Notes: generated by a model from the letters alone, not told the origin. 64,000 bases of DNA from Topomyia yanbarensis (GCF_030247195.1 NC_080672.1:373340166-373404165), one strand, 5' to 3'; positions 11,590 through 23,922 are shown, numbered from the stretch's first letter. Numbers and translations are program-made.

Positions 11590-13400
11590 CTGGAATTTCT
11601 TGCGAAAATGGGTTATAAACTGAAACAAATCTTCCAAAACGTCACGGCGAAAGTTTATAAATTTAAATCGCCTAAAGGCGAATTTGCATAACAGTATCTT
11701 TTCGAGGTTTTGTCGTTCTGTTATCTTAATATCCTCTCGAGGGTATTGATATATCCGCACACGTGAAGTGTCTTTATTCTCTTTGGAGCGAAGAATACTT
11801 CCGTATTGTCTATGTTCTCTGTGTCGTTATTTTACGGCAAGGCACAAATCTCCGATCAACATGGAGAACGTGCCATTTCAGCCAGTCGCTACTGATTCCT
11901 GATTCCAGTAGCTTCTATCCTAGAGCGCAGTTCTTCTCAGTTCTGGACATAATAATGCGTATTTCCCCGGAACCTTCTAGCAATAAAGATACCATATCCT
12001 CAGTCCACACATTGCATAATTATATATGACTCAATAAGCCAACAAAAAATTATCTTCCATCGGGAATTCCACAGTCATACGATTTCAGAATCTAAATCCC
12101 ACCAAATCCATTCTCGTACTGTCGAACGTGCGTATTTTCCCACAATTACTCAATTCCGAGGTTATCAGCAAACCATTGCAAATTGCGTCCTAACACAGTG
12201 GGTGCACCGCTCGAACGTCACAGGCCAAATTTCACCGCGCAATTCTCTGCGCGAAAGGAAGAAGTCCGTACGCCAATCGTTTATCACTATACGAACAGCA
12301 GATACCAAACGTCAACTGGAGGACATACATACGTTGTCGCTTTATTCGACGTCATACCTACCGGCTTATCTTGTTTAATTCACTAACGATACAAACTCCA
12401 AGCAGTACAACAGGCGGAACAATGAGTTGTGCGATGTGATTGCATGGTGATTTTTTTATGGTTTGAGTGTCGCTTATTGTCGGGGATCTATGGGTTTATT
12501 ATCTTTCCCGATCTGTAGTGTCTATAAAGTTATTTGGTGTGATGGACAAACAAAAAGATATCTGAGGCTTTTTAAATGTGTATATAAATATAAACACTGG
12601 CGGCTCCAGGGAGAGGCACGTCCCTACCTCCCTCTATTAAACCGAAAAGGAATCCAGTAGAAATGCGAGTGCTTACTGGTTTTAGTAAATCATTATGAAG
12701 TGTTAATTGGTTTATTTAGTACATCGCAGCCATTGAATCAATATCATTGATGAATACAACAGATACGAGCAGTCCTTAGTGGCTTCCTTGAGGAACATCT
12801 TCAATAATTTCTGTGAAACGCGTTTCCAAAATTAGAAATTCCATTTTCCATATCGTGCATCAGATACATTTTGCCAGGGAGGCGTACCCTGCTCCCCCCC
12901 CCCCCTTTACCATCCAACTAGAGCCCCCTATGAATTTAAATGAAATCAAAGCGGAATATTGTTTTTTTACCTCGAAAAAACAGCATTTTACCTCCTAAAT
13001 GAGGCTACCCCTTAAAGTAATTTAATATGATTTTTTAAAAGCCTAACTTAGAAATAACGTAAAAAGGAACCCTGAGATAATCGGTGTCCACATTTCATGG
13101 CCTAAATTCAAATATCTAATGATTAGTTGACTTCCATTTCCACCGTCAATATCAGACTGTTTCAGTTTTAAAAATGATTGAAACGAGGGAGAAAAAAACT
13201 GTCAACTTTGGAACAATGTACTGACGATTGAACATCCCTATCTTAAAGTATACACAATGAACCGTGAAAAAACCCACATCAGCGTATTAATTTTGTGTTG
13301 TGAATGAAAAGAATCGAGAGACAAAAAAATCAAATCAATGATTGCAAATGTGTGTAGCTGGTAAAAAAAGTGATACCATGTGACAGTCCGAAGCCAATTC
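11590..13400. other. Gene-free stretch upstream of the first Pde8 exon
   Basis: No gene was recognised. There is a C-run at 12892-12905. A weak inverted pair (GGCGGCTCCAGGG near 12600 and AGAGCCCCCTATG near 12920) may be the ends of a decayed transposon. Promoter elements for the first exon would be expected in its last part, but none could be identified. Confidence 0.35.
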
Positions 13401-13482
13401 TAAGCAGGTAAAAATGTGCATCAGCTAGACAGCAGGATAAAAAGAAGTACAGAACAAAAGCGTCCTCCCCGCGCAAAATACC

Positions 13483-13870
13483 ATGGACGGTTGTGAATCG
13501 TACGGTTGCTTCCGGATAAAGACACTATTCAAAAAAACTGCCATCGGAAAAAGTACGGATTCACTGTACAAGCCCTCGGTACCGGGGGTGGCCCTCAAAA
13601 CGGTTCCAATTACAATGGCCGAAGCACGGAACGAAGATTTCATGGTGGTGGTAACGCAGGCAGAGGACGATCCTGCCGAACTGCCGGATTCACCGGTGCA
13701 ACTGCGCAGGAAGCTGCCCATCGAAGACGACCACCTGTTCTCGACGGACGATGAAGATCTGGATAGCGGGTACACGACGGCCGGCCCGGAGCTGCTGGAG
13801 CTGGTGAAAAGCCTGGACCAACGGGCCCTGACACTGAACGAGATAATACTCAGAAATGGTATGGTGCTAG
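13483..13870 (+). CDS. Pde8: Candidate alternative first coding exon A of Pde8
   Basis: An ATG in good context (ACCATGG) opens a frame that starts MDGCESYGCFRI. It runs through an acidic stretch (QAEDDPAELPDSP, FSTDDEDLDSGYTT) to LDQRALTLNEIILRN. From 13600 to 13830 the codons end mostly in G or C, unlike the AT-rich flanks, which supports real coding selection. Splice donors at 13859 (GTATGG) and 13871 (GTGAAAT, the better one) both leave phase 1. The exon at 26814 needs that phase. The N-terminus of PDE8 is poorly conserved, so the assignment rests on strand, codon use and phase rather than similarity. It could instead be an exon of another, unseen gene. Confidence 0.55.
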
Positions 13871-14250
13871 GTGAAATTCGAACCTTTGTGCAGGTTCACG
13901 TGAGTGGAACGATTGATTTTCCTATCTCCGGCTGGTGCGGTTGGATTCAAAGGAACATGAAACACTGCTGCACTTTTGATTGCGTTTCATGCGATTTGAA
14001 TGGTATGTTGTTTTATCAATTTCCTTAAATTCGCTTTGATTTGGCACGCTTCCGCACTTCTGGAGAGGGGAAACATCGATCGGCTGAAAAGCTCAATAGT
14101 AATAGCATTTTCGTTCACCGAAAGATAAAAACGGAAAACCAAAAGCGTACACGCGGATTCACGCAAACGGATCAGTATACCGTCCACGCAGCCTCGAACG
14201 AGGAGCCAGCAGTAATCGACGCCTTTATTCGCATCGGCCCCGTTTGAACA

Positions 14251-14293
14251 GTTTGCACGAAATCTTCGAAGGCCGCCCGCTGGATTTAAACGA
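14251..14293 (+). other. Possible small exon or spliced leader segment
   Basis: A segment after TTTGAACAG ends at AACGAG followed by a strong donor, GTAAGTG. It can be read LHEIFEGRPLDLNE, which echoes the end of exon A (RALTLNEI). No start codon or consistent phase links it to the coding exons, so it could be an untranslated exon. Low certainty. Confidence 0.25.
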
Positions 14294-14466
14294 GGTAAGT
14301 GTGCTAGCGAATAATTCACTTCGTCTCACCAATCTATCCATCCATATTTATCGATAATAATCTAGTAAGCGTTCTGATTAACGTCAAACCATCAGTTTAC
14401 CAGTCTGTTTGTGCATTTTGTGAAGTTAGTAATTCAATCTAGTGGAATTGAAAGTGGAACGGGACA

Positions 14467-14752
14467 ATGGAAGTGCGAGTGTCGAGAATCCTGAACCGTG
14501 TGTTGAGTGCCCGCGAGCGGAGACGGTTCGAAACGTTCCGGATGTTACCGTTGAACGCGATCGATCCGTTGTTAAAACGGCGGGTGATGCATGATTTTGA
14601 CATCCAGTTGTACGAGTATGAGCAATCTCTCAACGGGAAACAACCGGCGGCTCCACTTGACCTTGTCAGCGTTGGTAGCGCAGCGGAGAACATTTCCGTT
14701 CAGTTCGATGTTCCTCCAGCGGAATCAAACTACGATTCGCAGGGTAGCTACG
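14467..14752 (+). CDS. Pde8: Candidate alternative first coding exon B of Pde8
   Basis: An ATG at 14467 (context GACAATGG) opens a frame starting MEVRVSRILNRVL. It contains a basic, arginine-rich stretch (SARERRRFETFRML and PLLKRRVMHDFDI) and ends YDSQGSY before a donor at 14753 (GTAGGA). The exon length leaves phase 1, the same as exon A and as required by the exon at 26814. Joining gives ...GSY-ATISTFETSSK... without a stop. Two first exons with different N-termini would suggest isoforms with different localisation, as in other PDE genes. Exons A and B are about 600 bp apart, so separate promoters are likely. A TCAGT initiator-like word lies at 14392, but it is too short to rely on. Confidence 0.5.
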
Positions 14753-15056
14753 GTAGGAAACAAAGTTGGTTACGAATTGCGAGATGCAACAAAAATATTG
14801 TACTGTTGTTTTCATCCAAGTGTTTCGCAAATCAATACATAGGGTAGACACTCCCTAATTCATCTCAGCCCCTCTATTCATCTCATTTCCCGATTACTAG
14901 ACTTTATACAAAAATACAACAACTTTACATAATCAACCATTCTTTGGAGTTTAACTACTGTCGTTTTCGTTTTTAACAGTGCACTGCACCAGTGTAGTTG
15001 GTGGTACACTCATTCAAACTTGGGTAAAAACGAAAACGCCATAATATTTTAGCATT
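14753..15056 (+). other. Start of the 12-kb Pde8 intron
   Basis: AT-rich sequence between exon B and the first nested transposon. No feature was recognised. Confidence 0.4.
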
Positions 15057-15967
15057 TCGTCGCTGTTGTGCTATATTATGACAAGCGCCATTTTGCACAT
15101 TTCGAGAAAAACGATTTTTAAAGTTTGATATTGAATATCTTGAACCTTATAAATGGTATAAACAATTCAAAGAAGATAGCCGATGCTTCTATCTATTCTG
15201 TATTAATCTCTCAACTGACCTGCGTTAAGCCAAAGCGAACTGAGCGCCATAATTTTTTCATGGTATTTTTAATTAAAAAAAAATGGATTATTTACCATTA
15301 TCATAGAAAGTTTAAGGGTACTTATTTGCTATCGATTACTATTTGAGTTCTCAGAAATAAATTGATGTAGGTGTTTATAGTACTACATTAGCTGCGATAG
15401 CGATTTTTAGGAAGGTATCTCCAAATGGCGCTTGGTCCTCTATGGTTTAACACAGGCCAAATATTACGAAGATGCATTGACTAAGTAGAGAGTTTTTACT
15501 ATAAATGTAAACAAAAGTCGCACTCACACGTGTCATAGGTGTGTATTGATGACAAAATTTGTATGGCGTGTCATAATCGTGCATGGAAAATTTTCCATAG
15601 AAAAAAATCATCAATTATTAACTTTTATTCATATCTTTGGTTTCATTTGGTCTATAAACAATCGGTGACATGCATTTTGAAGAAAATGAGTCAGGGAATT
15701 TAGGAAAAATTGTTATTTTGGTTACAGTGTTGCCAAATACGCCATATTTTCAGTTTAAATCCTAAATTGTATTTTTCTCACAATTAGTGTATTTTTGTTT
15801 AAAAACTGATTATGCCATTGTGTTCCTCAGATAGTTTTACACATAAAAACATCTTATACATCCAGATAACTTGAGCCAATACCTAGACACGGTCATTCGA
15901 AGCAAACATTATAAAATTTCGCAGCAGCAATCAAGCAGAATGTCAAAATTCTGAAAACGCCACGTTG

Positions 15968-18030
15968 CACAGTGGTCAAAATGACCAAAATCATGCCTTT
16001 AATTATTTTGTGGCTAAACTATAGGGTTTTGAGTTTTGATGATTTCCGACAAGTTTTTGGAGCTATTAAAACGGATTTTTTGAAGTAGACGGTCATGTTC
16101 CAAAATGAAGTGTAAAGGCATTTCTGAAATATAACTTTTTACTGAAAGGAGATAGGCGGTTAGAACCTTCAGCAAAGTTGTAGAGAATGTTTTCAAAGTA
16201 ATTTACCTGAAGATACTAACTTTCTGTCTACAGCTGTTTCGTTGTTATGAGAAGTTTTCCAATGAACCCCATAAAAATCAGTTTATTTAAAATAACTTTT
16301 GTCATATTCATTTCTCTACAACAATGCTCTTCACAATGTTTTAGATATTGTAAAAACCCACAACTTTGTTGAATATTTTAAGACTATCCGATGTTTATAA
16401 AAAGAGTTAGAGCTGTTTCTTTGATTAAAAATGTCATATTTCTTACCAAGTTTTCTAAAAAAGTTGCAAAAATATGCAAATGAAATAATATTATCTTGAA
16501 AGTACTAACAATCTACTACAAAATCTTAAAGGAGTGGTTAGTATCTGTTAGTATCCAAGAATGTTATAAAAGAATGAAACGGCGAGCATTTGAGTTTTTT
16601 CTGCAGCGCTATCTTGCTTCATTATATTCAACCATTTTATATGTACAGTATTCAAAATTATTTTAGTTGTTATAATCAATTAATGAGTTATTGTAAAAGT
16701 AATACCATAATTTAACAAAAAGTGCTCGTAGTTCCATTGGAAATTGTGTGAAGAAGTACTGTACAAAATTTTGAAATAATTGGTCCAGTAGATTCTGAGT
16801 TATGATACACATCTATTTTCTTAAAGTCTCCTCCACAGATTAACTCTCAATTATTTTCAATATTTTGCCACGAAAATTAGAGAAATTAAGTTCAAATGTT
16901 GCATTATTATATGGAAATTGACTAACGCTTTGTGTATCATCAAAATCTATTAAAAGCAATTTTCACCGAATGTACCTAATCTCTTACCCCCCTCGTCAAT
17001 ATTTACATGAATATTTGCTTGATATATTGTAAACCGTGTATAAGTGCAAAATTGAAATAAAGCAACCTCGATATTCATTGTTCATCGGATGCTTCTATTC
17101 TATTTGATCTACATATTACTGACAATAAATTTTATGTTAGGCATTCCAGTATGCTTTCATTTTTTCAAGCATTTTCATGTAGCCGTTTATTAGTTAGCGA
17201 TTTTGTTTATCGTCGAAATTGGTAAACGTAAGTTGTTGCAGTTTTCGAGTAAAACCGAGGACGATCCGAATAAAAATTTGCATAACAACGCAGACAACAG
17301 TTCATCGAAAGAGGATAAGATATCTAGATCATCATCATTCTATTGTAGACCTTTGCTACTTTCCCATTATTTAAGATTGAATAGAATATAAACGCCGTTA
17401 GAACTCAAATACTCGCCATTTTATTTGTGCGCACCATTCTTGGATACAAACGGATACTAACCATTCCTTCATGGCTTTGCAGTAGATTGATAGTACTTTC
17501 AACATAACATTATTTCATTTGCATATTTTTGCAACTTTGTTAGAAAACTGACTAAGAAATATGACATTTTTAATCAAAGAAACATCTCTAACTCTTTATA
17601 TAAGCATCGGATCGTCTTAAAATGATCAACAAAGTTATGGAGTTTTATAATATCTAAAACATTGCAGAGAACACTGTTGTGGAGAAATGAATATGACAAA
17701 ATTATTTCCAAAAAACAGATTTTTAAAGGGTGCTAACGAAAACTTCTCATAACAACGAATCCGCTGTAGATAGAGAGTAGGTATCTTCAGGTAAATTACT
17801 TAAAATAACATTTTCTACAACTTTGCTGAAGACTCAAACCGCTTATCTCCTTTCAATAAAAAGTTATATTTCAGAAATGCCTTTACACTTCATTTTGGAA
17901 CATGACCGTCTACTTCAAAAAATCCGCCTTAATAACTCCAAAAACTTGTCGGAAATCATCAAAACTCAAAACCATATATTTTAGCCACAAAACAATTAAA
18001 GGCATGAATTTGCTCATTTTGACCACTGTG
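15968..18030. mobile_element. Transib-like palindromic element with RSS-heptamer ends
   Basis: The element starts CACAGTGGTCAAAATG and ends with the inverse CATTTTGACCACTGTG (one mismatch). It is flanked on both sides by CGTTG (15963-15967 and 18031-18035). Comparison with the related host repeat at 48640 supports the empty site. About 630 bp at each end (15968-16600 and 17405-18030) are inverted repeats of each other, around a central 800 bp without a recognisable gene. A CACAGTG-type terminus with a 5-bp target duplication is the hallmark of the Transib superfamily, the relatives of RAG1. The element is non-autonomous. A Chapaev-like or hAT origin is less likely given the 5-bp duplication. 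Confidence 0.7.
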
Positions 18031-18352
18031 CGTTGTAGAGATTTTTTAGACAAGTGATGTGGCATATTTGTATTTGTATTTGTATTTAACAATTTACGTC
18101 CATCTGACAATGAGTCTTAATGAACTAAATTAAAAATAATTAACCTAAGGTGATAACAAACGATTTCTAAACTGTGCAGAACCAATGACGAAGTCGAAGT
18201 TGTCGGTAAAATCGTTGAAGCGACGGACCATTGCTAGTATCGGGCTGTTGGCAGCGTAGTCAGTGTTGCGCATTTCAGGCTGCAGCAGTGTTCGAGGGCG
18301 AAGGACACGGGTTGGTGCGTAGAGTTCAATTTGTGATAGGAGATCGGGAACA

Positions 18353-19336
18353 TCATATTCGATACGAAGATATGAAGGTGGCTTGCGACGCGTGTCTACG
18401 ATCTTCTAAAGTGTGCAGTCCTAGTAATCGACAACGGTCTTCGTATGGTGGCAAGTTCAGCGGATCATTCCAAGGCAATTGACGTAACGCATATCTTATG
18501 AATCTGCGCTGGACAGCTTCAATTCTTTGGCTCCAAATTGCATGGTAGGGGCACCAGACGACATTTGCGAATTCCAACTGTGAGCGCACCAGTGAACAAT
18601 ACAATGCTTTGAAGCACAAAGGGTCCCGAAATTCGTTGGATATTTTGAACATAAAACCTAATAGACGGTTAGCTTTGTCAATGATCGTTGAGAAGTGATG
18701 GGTGTACGTTAGCCTTTCATCAAGGATGACGCCCAAATCTTTTACATGATCAACGCGTTGCAGCTGAGTACCAGCAATGTTGTAGTTGAAAGTAAACATG
18801 TTCCTCGTTCGATGAAAGCTGATAAAAAAGCATTTAGCAACACTAAGAACCATCATGTTTCTTTTACACCAACTATAAAAGGTATCAACGAGATACTGTA
18901 GCTCACGGCAATCGGCTTCTTTCCTTATAATTAGAAATATTTTCAAATCGTCGGCGAAGAACAGTTTCCCTCCACGCATTAAGACGAAAACAACATCATT
19001 CACGAACAGTGAAAACAGTAACGGACCAAGTGTACTACCTTGAGGGACTCCGGAATGGTTGGAAAAGGACTCAGATTCATTGTCACCAATTTGAACAACG
19101 ACTTTACGGCGAACAAGGTATGATCGAAGCCAACGGCAGAATCGGTCAGTGCATCCAAGTTTATCAAGCTTCGTTAGCAGTATCTCATGGTTAACAGTGT
19201 CGAAAGCAGCCTTAAGATCTGTGTAGATCGTGTCCACCTGCAGTTGTTTGGACATTTGTTCCGTACAAAAGGATGTGAAGGAGACCAGGAGAGGTTCGTT
19301 TCCACCGATCGACCGGGAAAGAATCCGTGCTGACAA
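18353..19336 (-). pseudogene. ORF2 reverse-transcriptase core and C-terminus, copy 1
   Basis: The frame has TDLKAAFDTVNHEILLTKL (block A), SGVPQGSTLGPLLFSLFVND (block B) and LFFADDLKIFL (catalytic FADD in place of the usual YADD). It then has FHRTRNMFTFNYN, KDLGVILDERLTY and the late C-terminal region EFANVVWCPY and RRFIRYALRQLPWND. A shift near 18360 moves the last 70 codons to another frame (18350-18130: NSPILAMVRRFND...). The catalytic residues are intact but the ORF is not. Confidence 0.8.
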
Positions 19337-20559
19337 GTGCTTATGTAATATTTACTAGCAGAGAACAGCACCTCGTTGATAAGCGATTCGAAAATTTTTG
19401 ACTCGACTCTCAGCGAAGTGATTCCCCGGTAGTTCTCGATGTTGCTTTTGTCACCTTTCTTGTGTACCGGAAACATGACTGAACACTTCCAATCATCGGG
19501 AAATTTTTGCTGCTGAAGTGACACATTGAAAAGGTGCGTCAGTGGAATCGCTAAAATATCCGAACACTTTTTCAGAACAGCTGAAGGCATAGTACTTAGT
19601 CCTGGAGCATACGACGATTTCGTTTTTTGTATTGCAGAGTGAACCGATTGTTCTGAAATGGTGAATACATCCATATCCACCGCACCAACGGGAACATCAC
19701 GGGACGCGTTGTCGAGCTCGATGGCAGTTGGCGCATCAGTCGTGAAGACACTCGAGAAGTAACTGGCAAATAGGGAGCACTTTGTCGCCGTCGTAGTCGC
19801 TACTTCGCCATTGTAGACCATCCTAGACGGAAGACCCGTTTCCTTCCTCTTCGCATTAACAAAAGTCCAGAAGCCCTTCAGATTTCGTCGTAAGTTTTGT
19901 TGGATGCGGTTCACATATCCTTTGTACAGCAATTTATTATAACAGCGGTACTCATTACTGGATATTTCGAAAAAGCGCTTGAGAATAGGGCATCGTCGAT
20001 TTGTGTACGCACGTAGAGCTTTGGCTCGGATGCGTTTCAGATTCCGAAGCATTGCGTTCGACCAGGGAGGCTTCATGGGAGGTTGATAATTTGGTACAGA
20101 TTTTTCAACACAATCAAGGAGTAACCGATTATAGAGATCAACTTCAACATCTACATCCACTTGATCAAGTAGTACACTCCAGTCAATCAGCAACAGTGAG
20201 CGGCGTAGAGCTACTAGTTCAGTTTTGCGAAAATTACGACGATTCACAGCTAAAGCTTCTTCATATAGTGGTGAACTATTGGTGGAAATGGATATTTCTA
20301 ACGCAGGATGATAGTTATCCAAAAGAACGATCACACTGGAAACTTCACTCGCAGAACAATCAGGCAAAGCATTCTCATTGACGAAGACAAGGTCAAGAAA
20401 ACGAGATTGATGGTTGAAAATCGTGCTTACTTGACGTAGTCCATGAAAAGCCATCCCGTCCAGAAGTAAGCGGCTGGCAGGATTTGTTGTCGAGGTTAGG
20501 GTAAGCGTACCCACGTCCAGAAGAAACCCACATGAGTCCTGGTTGGTTGAAATCGCCAA
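19174..20559 (-). pseudogene. ORF2 endonuclease end and reverse-transcriptase start, copy 1
   Basis: This frame carries the end of the endonuclease and a basic linker (MLRNLKRIRAKALRAYTNRR). It then carries the first reverse-transcriptase blocks: APGLSTMPSAVLKKC, FPDDWKCSVMFPVHKKGDKS, NYRGITSLRVESKIFESLI and QHGFFPGRSVETNL. The NYRGI and HGFFPGRS motifs place it in the CR1/Jockey assemblage. The frame shifts again near 19330, before the catalytic core. The basic linker and thumb-side sequence match copy 2 at 31689-31964 nearly word for word. Confidence 0.8.
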
Positions 20560-21076
20560 GGACTATTATCACATCGTTTGTATCTGCCTGAGAAGAAGCG
20601 CGCTCTATGGAGTCTAGGTGGAACTGCATAATAGAACAATCAAGTCGTTTTTCTGGAGGAATGTAAACAGCTCCAATAAAGTAGTTCTTCGTTTGCGTAG
20701 TAATCTTCGTCCAAACTGCTTCAATGCTTGATGAACTATCCACACCAAACTCACAGGAGACAAGTGCGGAAGAAACAGCAATTAACACTCCCCCGCCGCG
20801 ACCATGGATACTGTTACGAGCACCTCGATCCGCACGATAAACTTCGTAAGAATCCCCGAAGAGCTGCATCGATGTAATACGATCATCAAGCCAAGTTTCC
20901 GTTAGAACGAAGCTATCGTAGTCGCCGTCAAGAGCAGACAAGTACAAGTCCTCGATTTTCGTCCTTAACCCTCTGACGTTTTGGTAGTACAATCGCAAAC
21001 CATCGACGTCACGTGCCAAGCGTCCCGACAAATTGCAGGGACGTGCAGGGCCGTAGAGAGCCGCGTCGGGCCCCAA
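20393..21076 (-). pseudogene. ORF2 endonuclease domain, copy 1
   Basis: The minus-strand frame reads LRLYYQNVRGLRTK, FVLTETWLDD, GGGVLIAVSS, GAVYIPPEK and VIVLGDFNQPG. These are motifs I to IV of the APE-type endonuclease that nicks target DNA (catalytic N, E, and the D and N of GDFN). The frame ends at a shift near 20510, and the domain continues in the next frame at 20559-19174 (LDLVFVNENALPDC, then DNYHPALEI in place of SDH). The domain is otherwise complete. There is no ATG at the open-frame start (21076), so the real start codon or an upstream ORF is missing. Confidence 0.8.
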
Positions 21077-21549
21077 GGCTTGTATTACTGCCGGGCCCTT
21101 TTAAACCTAAGTCCTCTCGTGCAGTACGAGTTAGTCTTCAGCCAGGGGAAACTCGTGAGTCCGTGATTTTTATTAGACTCCGGTTGACTCATAGTGCCAC
21201 ATCTACAGATAGCGTGCCAGACAGGGGAATTTCGACAGCTTCTTATTTCGCGTTATCCAAATAGGGTAAAATTGCCATAGTTACAAGTTTTTAAATTTGT
21301 GGGTATTCTGGAATCAGTAGCGTCTGGCTCAAATGGCACATTCCCCATGTAGATCGTAGATCTGTGCCTTGCCATGAATCGTTTTTTCATCATTTCCCTG
21401 ATGGGAAGGATTGGGGAAGTGGGCAGAGCCGTAGCAATCCTGTTTTGACCGAGGGGGCAATTTTTTTTTTATTAAACAACATATATTTAAAGCAAGGGAC
21501 TGAAAGAAAAAATATTTTTAATAGTTAGAGCCACAGTACTCAAGACGAT

Positions 21550-21690
21550 TCTGACTCCTGTGGTAGAACACAAAGGGTTACATCGTCAGCAAACTCTAAG
21601 CTTGCTCATATGACCTTTTCCACGCTGTTCTAAACTTTCTTCCTTCAACGTCTCGCTCGTTACTAGATAAAAACAAGGAAGACCCACCCC
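21550..21690 (-). repeat. Dispersed repeat shared with 58160-58280
   Basis: The reverse complement (AAGGAAGAAAGTTTAGAACA... and TTCTACCACAGGAGTCAG) matches 58166-58275. It lies just upstream of R4-type remnants at both places but in opposite orientation. It may be part of the leader of that family. Confidence 0.45.
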
Positions 21691-21699
21691 TTGGTCGGC

Positions 21700-23645
21700 A
21701 GCTATTACGTAATTTGGTCTTTAATGTGGATGAAGCGGTTGCGCTATGTCGCGAAACGGATCCAATGTCGCGCCCCAGAATCCCGAAGCTGCAGTATTCT
21801 TTTAAGTTGACCTGTGAACTTCAGGTCATGAATAGTAACTTGCTCCCAATTCACCTGGAAATTGTGCAGAACCTGGAAGTATTATGTGCTGCAGTAAGAT
21901 GTTTGCGATACAGACTTACACCTAGAGGCGACCCGTCTCAACATCACCGGGATAAGCAAATATCTCCAAGGTAGCGGAGATTGGAGAGTCGTATCTCGAA
22001 CAACTCTGCCGCTATCATTGCACCTACTAAGCTTCGCATGCTGGGAGCTCGCCAGCTGACGAAAAAACACGACACACTAATACAGTAAGGGAGTGTCTTA
22101 TCAAAATGGCTAAGGCGTTACACTTCTATGACCAAATCAGCCACAAGAAGCCCAACTTCAACGAAGGATATCAGCGATGTTATAGCTTTTGAACCAGTAT
22201 TTAAGAGGTCCCCGTACAATATCGCGAAGTGCAACAGGGGCTTAGGCACCAGGAGCAATGAGCAGGCAAAGAAATCGACGATGTCAGCTGTCTCCGTCGA
22301 AGCCAATGATGTACGCGAGGGTATGCAGTATCTTAGAAATTGGGCGTTACGCGAACCCCGTTTATTGCCGGATTTCATCTCCCGGGAACCACAATTCTCA
22401 TCCCCAAGGACATACCAATTACCTGTCTAAAAAGTCTGCACAAGATCATGAGCACCTTCATCACTACATACGTAAGGGCCCACTATGAGAAGAATAGCAT
22501 CCTGACAGAGGAGCAGAAGGGATGTAAGAAAAAAAATACAAGACCGAAAAAGCCATCCTCGATGCAGTCATTGTTGGAGAAGTAGTGTGTAACCAACGGA
22601 AGCTTAGTATGGCCTATATCGATTGCAAGAAGACAAACAACTCCATACCGCACTCGCTCCTCATCAAGGTATTAAAAATGTATAAAGTTGATCCTGTAGT
22701 CTAAGGTTCCTACAGCAGGTGATGGAGAGAGTAACGACAAAACTGCTCAGCTCAGAAGTGGAAAAGAAGTGTTACGGTCTAGAATGCTTCGCATCTTGAG
22801 GGGGACCTTCCAAGACGATTCTTTTATCCCGCTCAGTAGGACACCTCAATGACTATCACCGCATGACTATCAGATTAGGTATAGCGAAAGCTCACCGGAA
22901 GAGACGTTCCATACTTTCTACGTGGGCGATATCAAGATCTATGCTGACTCGACAGAACGACTGGGTGTAGTCATAAAACTAGCGGAAAGAATTAGTGGCG
23001 ACATCGGCAGGGCATTTGGCCTAGAGAAATGCCGATCTGTTCAGCTACTATCAGGGCGATTTGTCGAGACTGCAGACTGCGAGATCGACGAAGGTGAGAT
23101 GATTCGGGACACGATTCGCGGCGGATCATATCAGTATATCGAATTCCTGCAGCTCTCTGGGATTCGCCACACCGACATCAAGCTTAAGTTACGAAATAAC
23201 GTTCTTGAACCAAGTGAACTGCATCTTGAAGTCTTTGCTGAACGCGGGGAATAAAGTCAGAGCAATCAATACGTTTGCTGTCCCCGTGTTAACCTACAGT
23301 TTCGGCGTCATCAAATAGAGCTGGTCAGTTCAGCTCTGGAAAATCTCGAGAGAAAATTGAGGAAGGCGTTTAGCACCAGCGGGAATGCGGCATCCTCAGT
23401 CGACGCTGGAAAGATTCACATTGCCACGGGATGAAGGAGGACAAAAAATAGTCGACATCCAGGCAATATGTGTAGCGCAGGTGCTACGGCTGCAAAAATA
23501 CTAGCCGACACGGAATATATCAAACAGTTTGTGCTGCGGATCGCAACTATAGCGCAAGCAAACTTCAATCTTAAATGCAATTTGCAGACTACGGAGGAGA
23601 AGATCCACACCAGTTGGAGTAGCCATACATCGACAAGACTGCATC
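21700..23645 (+). pseudogene. R4/Dong-type non-LTR retrotransposon remnant, copy 1
   Basis: Scattered over three frames are RRLESRISN, then a spacer, KDIPITCLKSLHKIMSTFIT with EEQKGCKKK, VGDIKIYADSTERLGVV (the active site usually reads MDD), ISGDIGRAFGLEKCRSVQLL and, after another shift, AINTFAVPVLTYSFGVIK. This order (PITCL, EQKGC, DDIKIYA, FGLEKC, PVLTYSFG) is that of R4/Dong reverse transcriptases, which use a restriction-like endonuclease rather than an APE type. Many stops and shifts make it inactive. A second remnant of the same family lies at 58600-60810, and the two complement each other in the parts lost. Confidence 0.65.
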
Positions 23646-23922
23646 TATTTTTTTAACAACTTGTGTTCTTATTCGAACCTTCGTTATGCAATTTGCGATA
23701 TTATAACAGATCATCTAGGCGCGGTGTTTCATGAAGTGCGGCCATTTGAGGCGATGAAATTTCGGGTCGATACTAGATACTAATTAACACAGTATAAACT
23801 ATACAAATAGATCTCTTGCTTTTTATTTGATTAATCTTTTATTTCTTTCGGCGCAAAACGCGTGAGGAGGCAAAGCCAACCCCCCCCACCCTTAGGTTGC
23901 TACGTCTCTGGAAGTGGGAAGA

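Larger units (their letters stand above)
18062..21270 (-). mobile_element. CR1/Jockey-group non-LTR retrotransposon, frameshifted copy 1
   Basis: The element reads on the minus strand: GC-rich leader, endonuclease, reverse transcriptase, conserved C-terminal region, short 3' UTR, and a 3' tail of ATACAA-type repeats (18065-18090). It is inserted in the R2 element (15057-26042). A second, more damaged copy lies at 31139-38475 on the + strand. No ORF1 was identified upstream of the endonuclease. At least three frameshifts break ORF2. Confidence 0.8.

Noticed and set aside
12596..12930. A small hAT element with GGCGGCTCC ends
   Set aside because: The ends match only loosely and no target duplication was found.
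13425..13834. Minus-strand and second-frame open frames over Pde8 exon A
   Set aside because: They are shadows of the + strand frame, which has the ATG, codon bias and usable donor.
21029..21270. GC-rich sequence that at first looked like an rRNA fragment
   Set aside because: It reads into the retrotransposon ORF2 on the minus strand, and no conserved rRNA core could be recognised.
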